A model generated the notes under the pieces. That model was not told where the DNA came from and did not search any database. It worked only from the letters and a program-made list of their open reading frames with translations. Source: Marisa cornuarietis (taxonomy: Eukaryota; Mollusca; Gastropoda; Architaenioglossa; Ampullariidae). From it: DNA of 64,000 nucleotides. The translations under genes and the position numbers were made by a program. The first letter of the stretch is position 1; every line of letters begins with the position of its first letter. The stretch spans positions 4,955,001 to 5,019,000 of the forward strand of contig SMMW01000534.1 in the NCBI GenBank assembly GCA_004794655.1. The letters run 5' to 3'. This document shows, one piece after another, positions 26,858-41,800 of this stretch.

Positions 26858-29800
26858 CTATTTTGTGGTTTGACAAACCTAATATAAACCTGTAGAGTGT
26901 AGAGTAAGCAGTGTGATGGTCACTGTGTCGAAGACACAGACTACTTTCTTTTAGTCTGGCCCCCTTTCCGTAACAAATATATCCGCTCTTTTTCAGTGGA
27001 CTGTTGTGCCCCTTTCAGGTTGACCTTCTCTGTAGAAACATGCCTAAGGGGCATGGCTGCCTTTAGTGTTGGTCGGTGGATAACTGAATGTTTTAAAATA
27101 AGATGGTAAACGTATTTATATTTTTATGCAGTGCATCTTTTTTGAATTTATAATTCTTTCATCTTTGATAGAACACCTGTGCAACTCTGCAGTCCACAGT
27201 GCTTTGTTGCTCATATGCGGCCGAAAGCAAAAAGCAGTGATGGGATTTAGCTTAAACTTGTTGCTACGAAATAAGTGCAGAATTTATGACCTCTCGAAGA
27301 TCCACGAAATGTCCATAAGCTGCTAGTTCCTGCTGCAAACACCTGTGCGCACAAGTGCAAGAGCCATAAACGCAGGCGGCATGTGAGCTCGTGGGAATAT
27401 GCAGACTTCCTGTTGTTGTCCAACTTCGTCAAATACACCCGAGCAAAACAGCCATCATTTCCCCCACCCCCAACGCATTTAACATACGCTTGACTTGAAG
27501 GGCGACAACGTTTTCCTCGAACACGTGGATGAAGAAAGGAAGAGTAAAAGTACACTCTGAATTAAATTAACAGGAGGTTTCAACATGTCTGTTTGTGTTT
27601 TACGCTAATGTAAAGCAGCTCTGTTTTCTTTTCTTTGCTGCTGCTGTCTGTTTTGCTTTGGTTAAAAATCACAGGAAGATGGCGTTTGCTTCTTTATTTT
27701 TTTTGGTTAATAATAATTATCATACATTTATTTAGCGCATGATCACTTTCAGGAAGGAGCATGTTGTCAGCGCTTGAGACAAGCAGGAGCCATGGACAGC
27801 ATACGAATGACGGAAGGAGAAACAACCAAGCAGACAATTAATCTAATAAAAGACAAATATAGAAGACGCAAAAGAGGGAACAGGGAACAAACAGTCTGGA
27901 TGCAGAGTCTCGTAAACCTGCACAGGAAGACAATCAAGCAAAATAGTCAATAGACTATAATCACAACTATTGACACCTAATTAGTAGACGGAAAAAGTAA
28001 AAGAAAGGGTTAGAAAATGGACTAGCATTCTGTGATTGGTGTAAGTATTAATGCAGATGTTTTTCAAGTGCACGTTTCAAGGATTCGATGGTGGGTAGGC
28101 GGCGGATATGGAAACGAAAAAAGTTCCATTGTTTAGCAGCACAGTAACTAAATATCCGTGATCACATGTTGTTCTGGCGACAGGCATAGTGAGGGTACGG
28201 TCATCAGTTGAAGAACGGAGTTGTCTGGCTGGGATGTAGGGGAAGAAAAGTTCAGAGAAATAGTCAGGGCAGGATCCTGTAGAGAAATTAAAACACAGCA
28301 CAGACAGCTTATACTGAATGCAAGAACAGATGGGTAGCCAGTGCAGAAAACGAAGGAGTGACATGGTCCCGTTTCCTGGCTGTAAGCACCAAACGTGAAG
28401 CGAAATTCTGTACTGTCTGTAAATCACCCACAAGATGATAGTTATGTTTTTGTTTTTTTCTATTTTGTTAGTGTCTGCTTTGGAAATATCTCACAATGTT
28501 ATACGCATGCGTGTTGCTTCCTTTCTTCCTGTTTTGTTGTTTTGCTTTGATCATAAGATTAAAGCAATGTAAGTTGCAGAATAGTAACCCAGTGGAACGG
28601 AACTAACCCATCAGCAGACTGAAGATTGGAAAAGACGTATGAAACATGGATGACAGATTGATGGCTATTCAAGTGAAAAAAGGAAGGAGGACTCACCCAT
28701 CTCTGGATCATAGTCGCCGATGAAACGCCGCGTGAGGTACCGAACAATGATTGCTGCAACAAGTGAACATAAGACTGTTGGTCATACCATGAACCGATCG
28801 TCAGCAGTTAAACACAGGTAAACATAAGGCCGCTAGTCACACTGTGCACAAACCATCAACAGATAAATACAGGTAAACAGATACACCAGCGAATCAAACT
28901 TCAAAGATCGGGTATGAATAGGTTTAGTTACAAACATTTCTTATGCATCAAAAGCCATTTTCTTTGTGTTTAATCTTTACTTTTGAATTTAGAAGAAAAC
29001 ATGCTCCAAGTTTTTCTTAAATATCCTTTTACGCTTTGCTTCAAACAGAAGTAAATTTGCACCGGAGGACCATCGGAGTGAAATGTTCTTTTTTTGCTGT
29101 ATCTCGAGGAGTGGAAGTATTCTCTCAGATTTCGAGAACTCTTAACTATATCTTAACGAAGTGAACCTAGTCAAAGTAAAATATGTTTATATTTAAAGCT
29201 TATCTACGAGATGGACGAGAACAAACAACTGCAGAATTTGTGAACGCAAAGCTAGTCTTTGATAACTTCCAGGTAGTTTTCACCAAACTTCAATTCTAGA
29301 TTTGTAATTATCTAGGCTTTCATCAAGCAAAGTGCTGTTAAGGTTACACAATCTGTTCACATTCAAAGCATTAATAGATTAGGCCGACAAGGTGGGGGTC
29401 CCATGTTTATGTGTAGCATTGCAAAGATTTAAAAAAAGCAGCCAAAGCGACTTTTTTGTAAAGACACGTGTGATTATTTATCAAAAAAAGCGAAGATAAA
29501 TGAGTTTTCTTTAAAACCTGCTATGAACATTTGCGGCAAACTCCTTTCACGTTAAAACTGTTCTTGTTTACCCTTCATCATCTCTATTCGTCTCTGATTT
29601 CTGACTACATAAATAGACTCTACGATTACCTAACAAACGGCACTTTCTTTGTTCTTCTGTCAGTCTTTGCGTCGGCTTACTTTTTCTCAATCCTCTTGGA
29701 CAGAGAGAGAGAGATATATAACAGAAGAGAGAGAGAGAGAATAAGAAAAGCAAAGAAAATATTAAAATTAACTATTTATCCAAAAACCGTTGCTTAGAAA

Positions 29801-32800
29801 AATCAAACCACTTGCTTTAGCATTCAGTTATTCATTCATCTGTTCTCTTATATAATGGTCGTTTTTTTCTGACTGCAAAATGTATGGTAATTGAGCAAGA
29901 TGCATCAGAATCCGACTCAGCTTGATCTCGTACCCGGGGAGTGGGAAGGTGGATGTGGAGGGATGCACATCCTAATGTTTTTCAGCAATTCTAATATTCT
30001 AACGGATGGGGAAAAAGTTCAAAGACATTAGCGTGAACCTTGTAGTTCCGTTTCCTGGATATCAACATATCTAAATCATTTCTCACAGCGGCAAAGAGCA
30101 GAGCTTACAGGGAAACCTTCTGCTACTTGCTAAGAGCATTTGCATGCGGTCGAAAAGGTACCCAGTGGGCAACCGATGCTGCTCTGCGGGTCGTTAGGTA
30201 TTATACCAGAGCGATGAAGACGAAGTCATTCAATCTTAGCCAAGAGACCTGTTACCTGACCATCAGTGGAGGCTGAAGTCAAGTGGATCTTGAAGTGCGA
30301 CGCATCACATACACGAAGCGGCAGAACAATAGCCTTTACTCTGTGTGTCAGGATCCCTGCTTGACTGCTTCTGTGGTTGTTTTATATCCGATATATAGCT
30401 GAGTCCTTAGGAACCCTCGAAGAGTCAATAACGGACCAGACGAGAACATAAAGATTACCTGCCGAGGTCTGCGCCTGCTTGCAGTTAGAGGACACCACAT
30501 TGGCTCCGGCCCCCAGATTACCTCCAGTTCACAACTATGTCGCAAAAGACCGCTTGCAGGATCATGCAATCATATATCTGTGGGTTTGCTGAAGTTGGGG
30601 CACATGCAGTATCATCTACTAACATCGGGCCACACTTTTAGCTTGTTTCGTCTGTTAACGCTGGGACAGGTATTCATCGAATTTTGTCTACCAAAGATGG
30701 GACACACTTTCGTCTAGTTTTACCTGCTAAACTCAGGCGTCACTTTCGTCTTATTTTTTTCTACTCAGGTTGAGGCACGGGTTCAACTGATTGTGTAGGC
30801 TTAACATATCAATAAACGTATGATTTGGATGCATTCGTTTTAATAGATGTAAAGGCCTTCATTTTCTCGCCCAACAATTGGATGCACAAAAATAGCAGAA
30901 CACAGGACCAGTGTCATATGAACCGGGGGGGGGGGGGCAAAGGGCAAGGGGGCGGCTGTCCCCTCAGAAAGGATTCTGAGGAGGCAATAATGTGAATGTT
31001 GATCACTGTTAGTATGGAGTGTGCCCTACACCCCCCCCCCACCTCAAGCCGTGCATCTTCCTACGCCACTGAGGACGCAACATTGTGTGGAGCGAACTAT
31101 ACTCCCATAATCACACCATCCAGGCCCAGCTTGAGCGTGCTCGTGTCCCAAGCGTGGTGAATCCATTTCAAACGGGACGAGAAGTGCAGCATGTTTGTAA
31201 AACAAGCATCTACCAGAAGAGTTCTCCACCTGTTACGACACAGCTCTGGAGATAACTTGCACAGTTATCGACATCACAGAGCCGGACAGAGAAAGAGGTA
31301 AGAGGATATAGAAGAAGAAATCAATGGCGACGATGATGATGATGATGATGACAACGATGCAATTCTTATAATTACGAAAACGACTTCTAATTTACGTCCC
31401 ACGTAAGGCTCCGAATATATTTATGCATAAAACAAACCATTTTCAGCTTTCTTCTTGCAATTATCACGCCCCGTAGCTTTGCGATAGACCAGCAGAAATG
31501 AAATATTTTCCCCCTGAAAGAGCCACTTTAACAAAATAACATTGGTCCTGGGTGAGGGTATCTTGTTGAGAAAAAATTGGAATGTGAAAGTGACAACGCC
31601 TACAAGAGGTTCTTCGGTTGTACAAATGCACTGGGTGTGGTTTTGTTTTTTGTTTCTGCACATTGTGAAACTACACACCTATCTGACATGATATATATAT
31701 ATATATATGTCCAGGAAGCAGTAAGGAGATGGTAGCAACCCATAGAAATTATAGATTTATGTATAGTATTGAAGGAAAAAGTTCAAAAGAAAAGGAACAA
31801 AGTAAACTGTTACCCACAAAATGTCTTAATTGCCTCAGAATAAACAAAATAAAACATTACTTCCGAGTTTTAAAAATTTCGACACACACAATTTAAAATA
31901 CACATAAAGGAGGTTAAATATTCAAGATATGATATCAATTAAACAATTTTGACACAGCCTCATGAGACAAAAATATGTTAACATTTAGGTGTTAAAAAAG
32001 AAAAATAAATGAAAAATATAGACAAATGTTGTATGAAAAAAGAACTAAACGGTAGTTTAGGATATAGCAACAGTGCAACACAGGGGATCTGGCAACAAGT
32101 ACAGTACACAACCAATGCGGACTTGGCAGGCCTAAGAGCAAGAAACACCAACTGGAATAGTGCAACAACAACACCTGCGACATCACGGAACAATGATCCT
32201 CCTCCCACTCCTCCCCTAACCCCTTTCCCTTCGTCACCGCTTTCATTCCTCCCTTCATATTCCCCAGAACCCACACCCTCTCCCCCCCCCACACACACAC
32301 ATGCCTGTAGACACTATTCGCAGAGTTCTCTCCTTTTCCTTCATCTTGACAGTCGAGACATTTCACTTTACTTATCTACACTGGCACCTACGGCAAGAAA
32401 CCCTTCAACGATTTACAAATAAGCTGCAGTGTTGTGAAGGGGAGACTTCTTGCCTCCGTCGCCACCAAACATCCTGATTGATCAGGTGTTTAGTAAGCCG
32501 AGTGACTGCTTTCCATAAAAACGGGTGAATTTATTTTCCTTGGCATATGAAACGGACAAAACAGAAATTTGTTTATTTTTCATGGGGGAAAATTAGACAG
32601 CGCAGTTGCAGATATGATTTCTAAGTGCTTTCAGTATAACAGTGTTTTGTTGGGTTTTTTCGTTGTTGAAAATTTGTTTGCTTTTTGTGTACTTACCCGA
32701 ATGCTGGGTGATGAGGAATTTCGGCGCAGGTGGTAGTAGTTGTGGTGGTAGTGATATTGATGGTGGTAGTAGTGGACAAGAACCTTCATTTTTCTTCTTG

Positions 32801-35800
32801 ACTTCATGAGCCATTGGCAGAGTTAATGTTATTAAAGAGGTGTAAATGTAACCGTTAAGTCACGCTATAAAGAGAAAAGAAGAAAGAAATAATGAATGAA
32901 TGAAAAATAGATACACAGAAACAGAAAGAGAAAAAGACTTGCAAAAACATGAATGAAAATGACTGAAGCCGAGCATGAGAAAAAATGGGTTGAACGATAG
33001 AAAAAAAGCAACAGAAAACGACGTGTGTACGGCAGCTGACGATGCGAAGGATCAGCACCAAACAATCACCACGTCCCATCTTTTATCATCTTTTTAACGA
33101 TAACAGAAGGGCCACAACACACTCTGATTTAAATCCACCCGTGCTCCAGGCGCACCTGTGATAAGCGAAGTGTTAAAAACTACCGCCTCTTCTATTCAAC
33201 ATTGCCGACCCCAGTGCAGCTCGATACCCTACCTCCGTTAACGAAACGAAATGACTTTTAAAATCGTCAATCATCAAACGTCTTTAACCATTATCAAATA
33301 AAGGTGCAATCATTGCAGTAAACCAGGATTGTTGATCTTTTTACTCTTAACTATCAAGTTATTGGAATAAGAGTTATCTTCTATTCTAAGTCTGATTAAT
33401 GGATTTGCAATCGTGTACGCTTGTTCGCGTCGTCTTTCTTCTTGTTTTCGCCAGCATCCTCTGAAATTCTGCCAGTCACAGGTGATGTTATTCTACTGTT
33501 GGAATCAATCTGTACAAAGCACATCTACACGTACTTGTGGCCGATCTAAAACGAGCCTGGACAGGAACATATATATATATATAGAGAGAGAGAGTTCATA
33601 AAGCAACCTGCGAGTCTAAAAGTCGCAATTCTATGGCTGTTAAGTTACAGGCACGTTTATGAAGAGAAACCCCGATACTAGCGATGTGGAACCCACCCTT
33701 TGCTAATAGAGAAACAAGCAAGACAATTTTAATAGGCGTCTGGTGTGATCTAAGTAACACTAGACCAATAGACCACTTAACAGTAGCTAAATATACTTTC
33801 ACAGTATATTCTGGACGTACAACTGTCTGCATGCATGCAAGTTATCCGATGTAAGGACGAACAGATTGGATAGCTCGATGGGTTGAAGAGTCCACCGCAA
33901 TTAAAATGTATCATGTAAAAAAAGCACTTTAAATTATAAACGTGTTCATTTACACTTTCTTTGAGCTTTCTTCTTTTTTTGTTTGGTCTACATTCATCAC
34001 TCCACGGAAAGCGCTGACATAAGCTGACCAGATCGCCCGATATACCAGGCGACCTCCTTCAAGAGCTTGACTGTAAGCCGGTGCTGAAGCCTTGCAAAGG
34101 TTTGCTGCACCACATGACCTGTGACGACAGATAGCGACGACAGTCTCGTAAACATCGCCGATAACAGATGATGCATAGCAAGATCAACGTGCAGCAGCAC
34201 ACGCGCACAGCACATGCTTCACAAAAGCGTCTCCTGTCGCGCAAAACGATGGTTAAAAAAAATTATGGACAATGAAGACATTTTGCGGGGGATGTTGCCA
34301 CAAACTTCTGAAAAAATGCTAAATTCACTTTTTTTATAAATGGCATCGTCCTCATAATGTATAGATCGTTGTCTACACACCCCAGCTAGTAGATTTAAAC
34401 TAAAAATATACTGCTCAAAACCATGGCAAGGCAATGCGAATGATTGTTTCGTTTCATTAAGCGCACAGACAAGAACATCGAATCAAAGCATTTCTTTATT
34501 CATGAAATGAATCATAATCAGCCAATTTCATTGAAACAAATCATCTAAGTCGCTGGCCCTGGACATCCCACAGATGTTTAGTGGGGATTCAGATCTGAGG
34601 AACAGACCAGCCAGTCCATTTGGTTGACGGTGGTGCTACAGGAATTCCTTGACGCCCATAGCTCTGGCGTTGTCGTCCTGAAAAACGGCGCCTGGTACAA
34701 TGGCCTCCAGTGCTGGATTTACCAGAGGCTGTAAAATGTTATCTCTGTCTGCCAGATAGCGTCGTGCCCATGAAAGACGAGCAGCGCGGTGTGAAGGTGT
34801 CAGGACAGGGCGGACAGCGGGTGGTGTTGACTGAAAATTGCTCTCCCTGAGTTGCAAACCGTATGGTCACTGACAATTACGTTGGCCAGTGCTTGCAGTT
34901 GTTCCCTCAGTGTGCTGGCAATGTCTGTTCTCTGTCTTAGAGCCAACAGAATAATGAACCTGTCCTGTTGTCTGGAAGCTGACCGCGAGGGTCCGGGGTG
35001 TTTTTGCTCTGTAACACTTCCCATTGTGAAACACCTACGCCCTCCTGCAGCCTTGCATGCAATGATCCTCCCTTGATCGACAGTATTCATTGCCGTCTCT
35101 GAGGCATGAATAAAAGGCTCACAGAAACTGGCAACAAACAAACAAAATTAATGTTGTGTTGACAATGGACAAGGCTTTCATGTGCACTGCATGTTTTTAA
35201 CTGTTCAATTCTGCTTTGTCATCAGGATATGTTGCAATTGCAGGCATTTTTTAACTTGACTGCTGTACTGAGCACCCACAAGACCAAACTGGATTGTCAT
35301 CAAATTCACGCTGACTGTCCAATCACACAACAAATTCACTAATAAGGATTTTGATGTAATTTCTTACTGTTGGTACAAACATGATTAATACAAATGTAGA
35401 AAATATGAAGGGTCCTTTCAATTGTTTTGAGCAGTATAAAATCATACTTTTTATATGACAATACATAAAGACGAAATGTCATAAGACTAACCCACATTTT
35501 GCTGCTAAGAATTAAGTTTTTCAACACATGGTTCCTCTGTTTGGAAGTTTGCTGTGCATATCTACTGTAACAGGCGGTTTAATTGGGGAAGCCAAGACGC
35601 CATTTCCATGTTACACTGGCACACGTTACCTGTCACTGAGATCTCAGCTCGTCTGGCTTCTGCCTAACGCCTGTTATTCCCAGGCAGTCAGTGCACAGGC
35701 TTGTGAAGATGGGATTTATTTATTTATCCATCGTCTAAAAATCTTATCAAGCTGCAGTAGGTGTTTTCGCTGAATAGGCTAGAAAGATTCTATTTTCTAT

Positions 35801-38800
35801 AAAAGCATAAGCAGTTTTCATAATGCACACTAAAGCCTTATAGTAGGAAGAAACGATAGGAAAGAAGAAGGAATAAAAAAAGAACAGTCCATATTTTTTT
35901 CGCTACCTGTTTATGCCGTGTGCCAGAATGCTTAACGATGATAATCTTCATCGTCTGTTTAAAGGTCTAGTGATACTTCTCAGAGCAAGATACTACTTCC
36001 CAAAAGATAGGTGAACCCGCCCTTCCATTCTCGAGAAGCATGCCTACAAACATCACCATGCACTGAAAGACGTCAAGCTCTCGATGTCACTTATCACATC
36101 GTGACAAATAATTAACATACGTCCAGTGGCTGAGGCATTGACAACTGAAATATACAATCCACCTGCAATCCTAGTGTCTGCGTTGTTGACCCCTTGATGT
36201 ACATGATTATGCTTGTATGTGTGTATCTCCAGAAAGGAAGGGGGTTGTTACCCAGATTTTGGGAAGTAGTATCTTGCTCTGCGATATAACCGCTCACTAG
36301 AAAAAAAATCAACCACCTTATCATCTTTAATAATACTTACATAATCAAAAGGACAACGTCTGTACCAAGACAAATGCGTCGCAACGATGCTGGATATTTT
36401 TAGATACACTAGCCTTGCCAAGCCTGAGCTCATGTGTTTTTATAAACAGGTGGTGTGTCACTTAGCAAACTTTGGTTAATTGCTGCAAAAAACAGCCAGG
36501 AGAACTGGGTCAGCTCTTCACGTCTGCCTGAATGGTTCACAAATTTTGTTGACGTGCTGCTGTTTACACAGTTTCTCCGTGTCTCGCAAGCTTTGAATAT
36601 TTATTCTTCATGGGCCAGTAAATGGTTGTTTTGGCTGCTTTAAAAAGAAACTCACCCTAGAAGTTGTCTGGGTTAGAGTGCATAACCTATAAGTCAGTAT
36701 TCCGCATTTCTTCACATAATAGAGAAGGTAAAGAGAATGGTAAAGAGTCTCGTAGCCTAGTGACCACATGGTTATGAACGTGGAGTGGTTCACTGTGTCT
36801 AGGGCACGACAGGTGGAGCCCAACCCTCTACTTCAACAGCCTTTATCTTTTCTATTAAAGTTAATACCTAATCCTGCTGGGCTAGCAGGTGGGTGGGAAA
36901 GGGATTCAGTCGCAGGCGCAAGCGGTCCTCGAAATTGTAAACAAAATCCTTATCAGCAGTCAGTTGTAACTATTGTTGCCCATTAAATTTTGATCTGATG
37001 GACATACCAGTCTGTTGAATGAATTCAGTTTGGACCATTTAATTAATTTTAACTTCATTCGAAGCTTCTAAATAAAGTTCCAATCTGTAGGGTTGTATTC
37101 CAAATTCAGCTGTTTCATTTTTTCGGCGAACAAAATCGCTTCTTGAACACGACAACCTGAGTGATGTTTCTTCATTTCACTCGAAGACATGTAAGTTCGT
37201 TGTTACAAATACTTCGATCATCGTGTCAGAGAACTCTTCAGTATAGGAGAGTAATTTTTTCCCGCCTTCCTAATTGCAGGTGAGAATGCCGATGTTTGAA
37301 GGCTTATATCTTTAAAATTAAAGATCATTATGTACTCATATTTTGGGAATTATCATTGTAGAACGAGCCCCGATCATAAAGAAATAATGTTGTGGGGGAG
37401 TTGACCTTTAAAAACATGCATCTTGCATCTAGACTTGAGATCCAGAAAGGAAACTATGTCTTACCTGCCCTCGTAGCAGTTCAAGTGCTTTTTGCGTCAG
37501 CTATCAAAGATGAAAGAGCGACTTTTACAGAAAATTTCAAATTCAATTTAAAGCTCTTCGCTAATGTAAAACACCAGTGGGCTGAGAATGTCATAAAACA
37601 GCTGCCTTTGACATTAATCGTCTGTCGGAATAAGCTTCAATTAGCTTTAATAACGTGTTAGGAGCTGAAATAATTTTGGCCATAAAGGAAGAAGAGATTG
37701 GAGAGAAATTGAAAATGCAGTACCCCACATACGCAATAGCAAAAATAATTATTTTTAACAGAACTATTTTGCTACTGTCTCTCCCTTCCCTCCCTCGTTC
37801 TTTCACTTTGTATACCTGCGTCTGAGATGCGACATGGTGATGACTATGTGATGCGAAATGTCTATAAAATTGCTTTTTTAAAACATTGCTACACGTGGTG
37901 CTACTCAGGTAGGATCCTAGATCCTAGTAATCACCTCCTACAACAGCTGCATTCTAAAGTTTCTCATTCTGTGCGAGGAGATTCCTGGTTTGGAGGTGAG
38001 GCTGCCTCGCAACAGTTACAGACAGAAAGTAACCCAGAGATCTTCTAACTGGAAACATGGGATGATCTTTGTACATGTTTTTAGCCTACATCGTTAGGTC
38101 GTTCCCTGAGGATAAGCGCAGGCATCAATCCAACAGAACAATCACATCAGGTCCAATGCTAAGTCTAGACTTAACATTTGACCCGAGGTGCATAGGTACA
38201 TAACGATCTGTCAGATAAGTCAGTACTAAAGAGCGTGTCACCAAGTTTCTCTCTGGATGTGGCACCAGTTTGGTGCAGCTGTCGTTATATCATCATCAGC
38301 TACTCGTGTGGCGGGAGCCAGCTATGACAATATTTTCTTGCCCCGGCTGATGTTAAAATGAACGGCCGATCAGACTTGTCGTCAGGAGGGGTTACAGGTG
38401 AAGTTCACAATTCCTCGCTAGCTGACGTTTGTCGAGAGCTCGTCCTGACAGCTCTGAAAGGAGTACGGAGAGTTCAATCACTAACACTACGAGTGCTCTG
38501 TCAACTCGCATAAACACACCTGGCATGCTCTGCTTGTCATAAAACCTTCATTATACATCTGATTTAAAAAGAATGTGAGAAATTCAGGACCCCCATCACA
38601 ATACACCATTCTCTTCCGTTCAGTGGTGCAGTCATTCCACAATATGTTATATATATATATATATCTTTGATCATCTATTCCTTAATAACGATTATTTTGT
38701 CTAAAATAGAAAAAAATTCTCTTCTTTGAATTTAATCATTAAAAGCAATTCTTTCGCATTAGACATTGAAATGGATTACTGGGAACTAGTATTCGGAGAT

Positions 38801-41800
38801 ATGGGATGTTTCTTTCTGTTGGAGTACTGGTTTTTGTTTAATGTCAGAGGCCTGAAACAGTACTGCCACTATTCTGATTTTACTTGAAGTGAAAGGATAG
38901 CGCTTATTTTCGCCTAAGAAAATCCTCAAAGTAACTTAATGTTTGTTATTTCTGTCATCATTCTCTCCCTCAGTATTTGTCTATAAACAACTCCAGCATT
39001 CCTTTCTTCACCTCTGTCCGCAGCTTTGGTGTCATTCTTGGTCAGAGTCTGACTTTTCATCAGCATATTTCTCACTTCTGCAGAAATGCTTACCTTGAAC
39101 TTCGTAGGATCAGTACCATTCCTCATTATCTCACCACTGATTTAACTAAAACTCTAATCCGTGCCTTTGTGCTGTCGAGGATGGACTATTGTAATTCTCT
39201 TTTAGCTGGAATTCCCAAGTACCTTCTTGACAAACTTCAAGGTATCCAGAATAACGCTGCTCGGCTCATCTGCAAAACCTATCATTCGCTCTCTTCACTG
39301 GCTGCCAGTCGTGGACCGTATAGCCTACAAACTTTCCACTTCCACGACCTCTTCGATCATCTTCTGACACCATTAAGCTTCTTCGAGTCTCACTAGTTAA
39401 GACAAAGTCGTATGGACAGAGGTCTTTCTCATAACAAGCCCCATCAACTTGGAACAGATTACTCGTCAGCCTTCGTCACTCTTATTCTCTTGGCTCCTTT
39501 GTCTAAACTTAAAGACACATCTTTTTTGAACTACGTCTTTCCTGCGACCGTGTCCTGATTATTATTATTATTATTATTATTATTCATAACATGTTTGAGG
39601 TCGATGCTCTCTTTAGTCTGGACAGACATGCCCCTTATGCGGCCGTGCCAGGATAGAATATTAATAATAACAGCAGTAGCAGCTGTATTGGAACACATGC
39701 GCGTGAATGACCTCAACTAAATGGTCAGAATGCGCATAAATAAGATGCCAAACCTTTTGACGCGAGGGAGAGGAGCGGCCGAGCGTTAGAGATAATGGGG
39801 AACGAAGAACGTTTTCGTGAAGTAGAAAAGGAAAGAAGTTATTTCCGTCGCCGAGCCGATGCCATCAATACCCGAAAGTAAGTAGTGTCGCACCCACTGT
39901 GAGGGAGTGGAGACTATTACATATTTTTGAGAAAAAGAATAATTATTTCTTTACCTGTAAGACAGAGTCTGGATACCTTTGGACAGAATGAGACGAAATT
40001 TTTTTTTTACACGGAAATAATAGAATTCGGAGGGAAAGGGAGACAATTACCGTGGTGTCAAGAAAACGACAAGCCAAGAATGTCATTACGAGACTACAGA
40101 CATCTAGGAGTTTGCATTCGAGAGGGGTTGTTTACATGAGAGAGTTGATTACCCTATGTTATCTCCCCTGGGATTTGGTTCGTTGAAGCGTTTGTCTATT
40201 TATTTGTTAATTGTAAGACTAATAATTGAAAAACCCACAAAAGACCAACGTACCACAGTCGCAAGATAGAGACTGCCGCTTAACCAGCGTTGCAGCAATG
40301 CAAAAAAATTTCCTTTTGGCAGCTTCTGGAGATTGCAGACCAACGACAAAGATCTGTATCACCCAGACTTAGCAGTCTGATGTCAGGTTGAAATCCCTAC
40401 ATTTCGGAGATGGAGTCACCGAGTGTAAACACTGTGGCGATGGCTTACACATATATGCACGGAATGTTTTAACCAGGTTATTATTTTTTTAAGTGGGGGG
40501 GAGGGGGGTCATGTGAGAAGTATTCTCGAAACCTGCAGCGAAATTTTTCGCCCAACATACATAGCCTCACATTCATGTTCACACATTGACCTAAAGTAAA
40601 ATCCTATTACCCAAAGGACAATATGTATATACAACACACGGTAAAGAAATTAATTTTTAGCAAGTTAATGGGTTGTCACGGCTACAAAGGATTGTACACG
40701 AGGATAATTTTGACATCTTAATTCTCGTGACTTTAGAATTTTTCTTTTTTAAAGTAATACATGGCTTTATATCTCCTTTTCCCCCTTTTTCTCCTAGTCC
40801 TCACGCTCTCTTCCCTCATTTCCCATTTCTTTCTTTCTCGTATTCATTTCTATACTACTCTCGAAGCCCCCATCTGTTACTCGAACTCTGCGCTCTTCGC
40901 ACTGTCTTGCTTACTCTGTAGCCTGGAGGTGAGTTCGCTTGACTTTGCATCGTTAGGTCGCCGGTCCAAGACTCGCCTCTGACTGGAAAACTTCCCAGGC
41001 CCACCAAGCATGCTGTTACCTGGTTTACCACGAAAGATCAAAGGCGGCAAAAGGACAGAGTTGATCTCCGCCTTCCACATGCCGTGGCCTTTACACAATG
41101 AACCACTTAAAGTTCACTATTCCAGACCAAAAGGTTTTTACCTCACCTTTAGGCTACCTCTTCCTCCCCAGCCAGACGCATTTCCCGCTCTCTCTTGTTC
41201 TCGCACTCGCTCCTTTCCTCTCTTCTCGCCCTTTTCGCACTCGTTTTTTCTCTCTGCATCCAATTTCTTTTCTTTCTGATAAGATAGCAGTTCGCTGAGA
41301 AACCCAGAAACGATCCTTCTCTGCAATAGACTCAGTATTATTTTCGGTGCCTGCACCGTTCTAGTCCCTCCCGTTGAAGATAACTCCCTGTTCCAGATCT
41401 CCACTGGTTCGTTGTTCGCTCTTTCACTTCATGCCTGCTTGAGATTCTCGATGTACTTGTCATAGCTACATGCCAGTCTCTTGTGACCGAACCGTCATTC
41501 CGCCAACCACCGGAACGCGCAGCAACGCGCCGGAATGCAAACAGCGACTGCAGAAAACATGATTTTTTTAAATTTTTTTTACAAATTATTGATATTACTG
41601 GATGGAAAAAGTTCTTTTCGTATTACTGTTATTGCAGCTTTCTTGTGTTTTTTCAACGCATTCTCTCTGTGTTTGTCTTATATGCATGTCGCTGCTGTTA
41701 TAGCTTAACGTGGAAACGTGGGTCTGACAAGCTTGAACATTTACCTCCTTCCACACCACTCACTTTCTCGACATCCATCGTCTTTCTTTCTTTTTTCAGG

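Larger units (their letters stand above)
22805..28696 (-). other. Ras-like gene intron 2
   Basis: A 5.9-kb intron holding a hairpin element (25701-25825), a (CA)40 array (26777-26856) and a minus-strand LINE 3' end (27700-28437). The 165-codon open frame at 24434-24931 has no family resemblance and is probably chance. Confidence 0.8.

Noticed and set aside
32009..32422. 137-codon frame with a Pro-rich middle
   Set aside because: The Pro/Ser/Thr run comes from C-rich low-complexity DNA. There is no conserved domain, and it lies within an intron.
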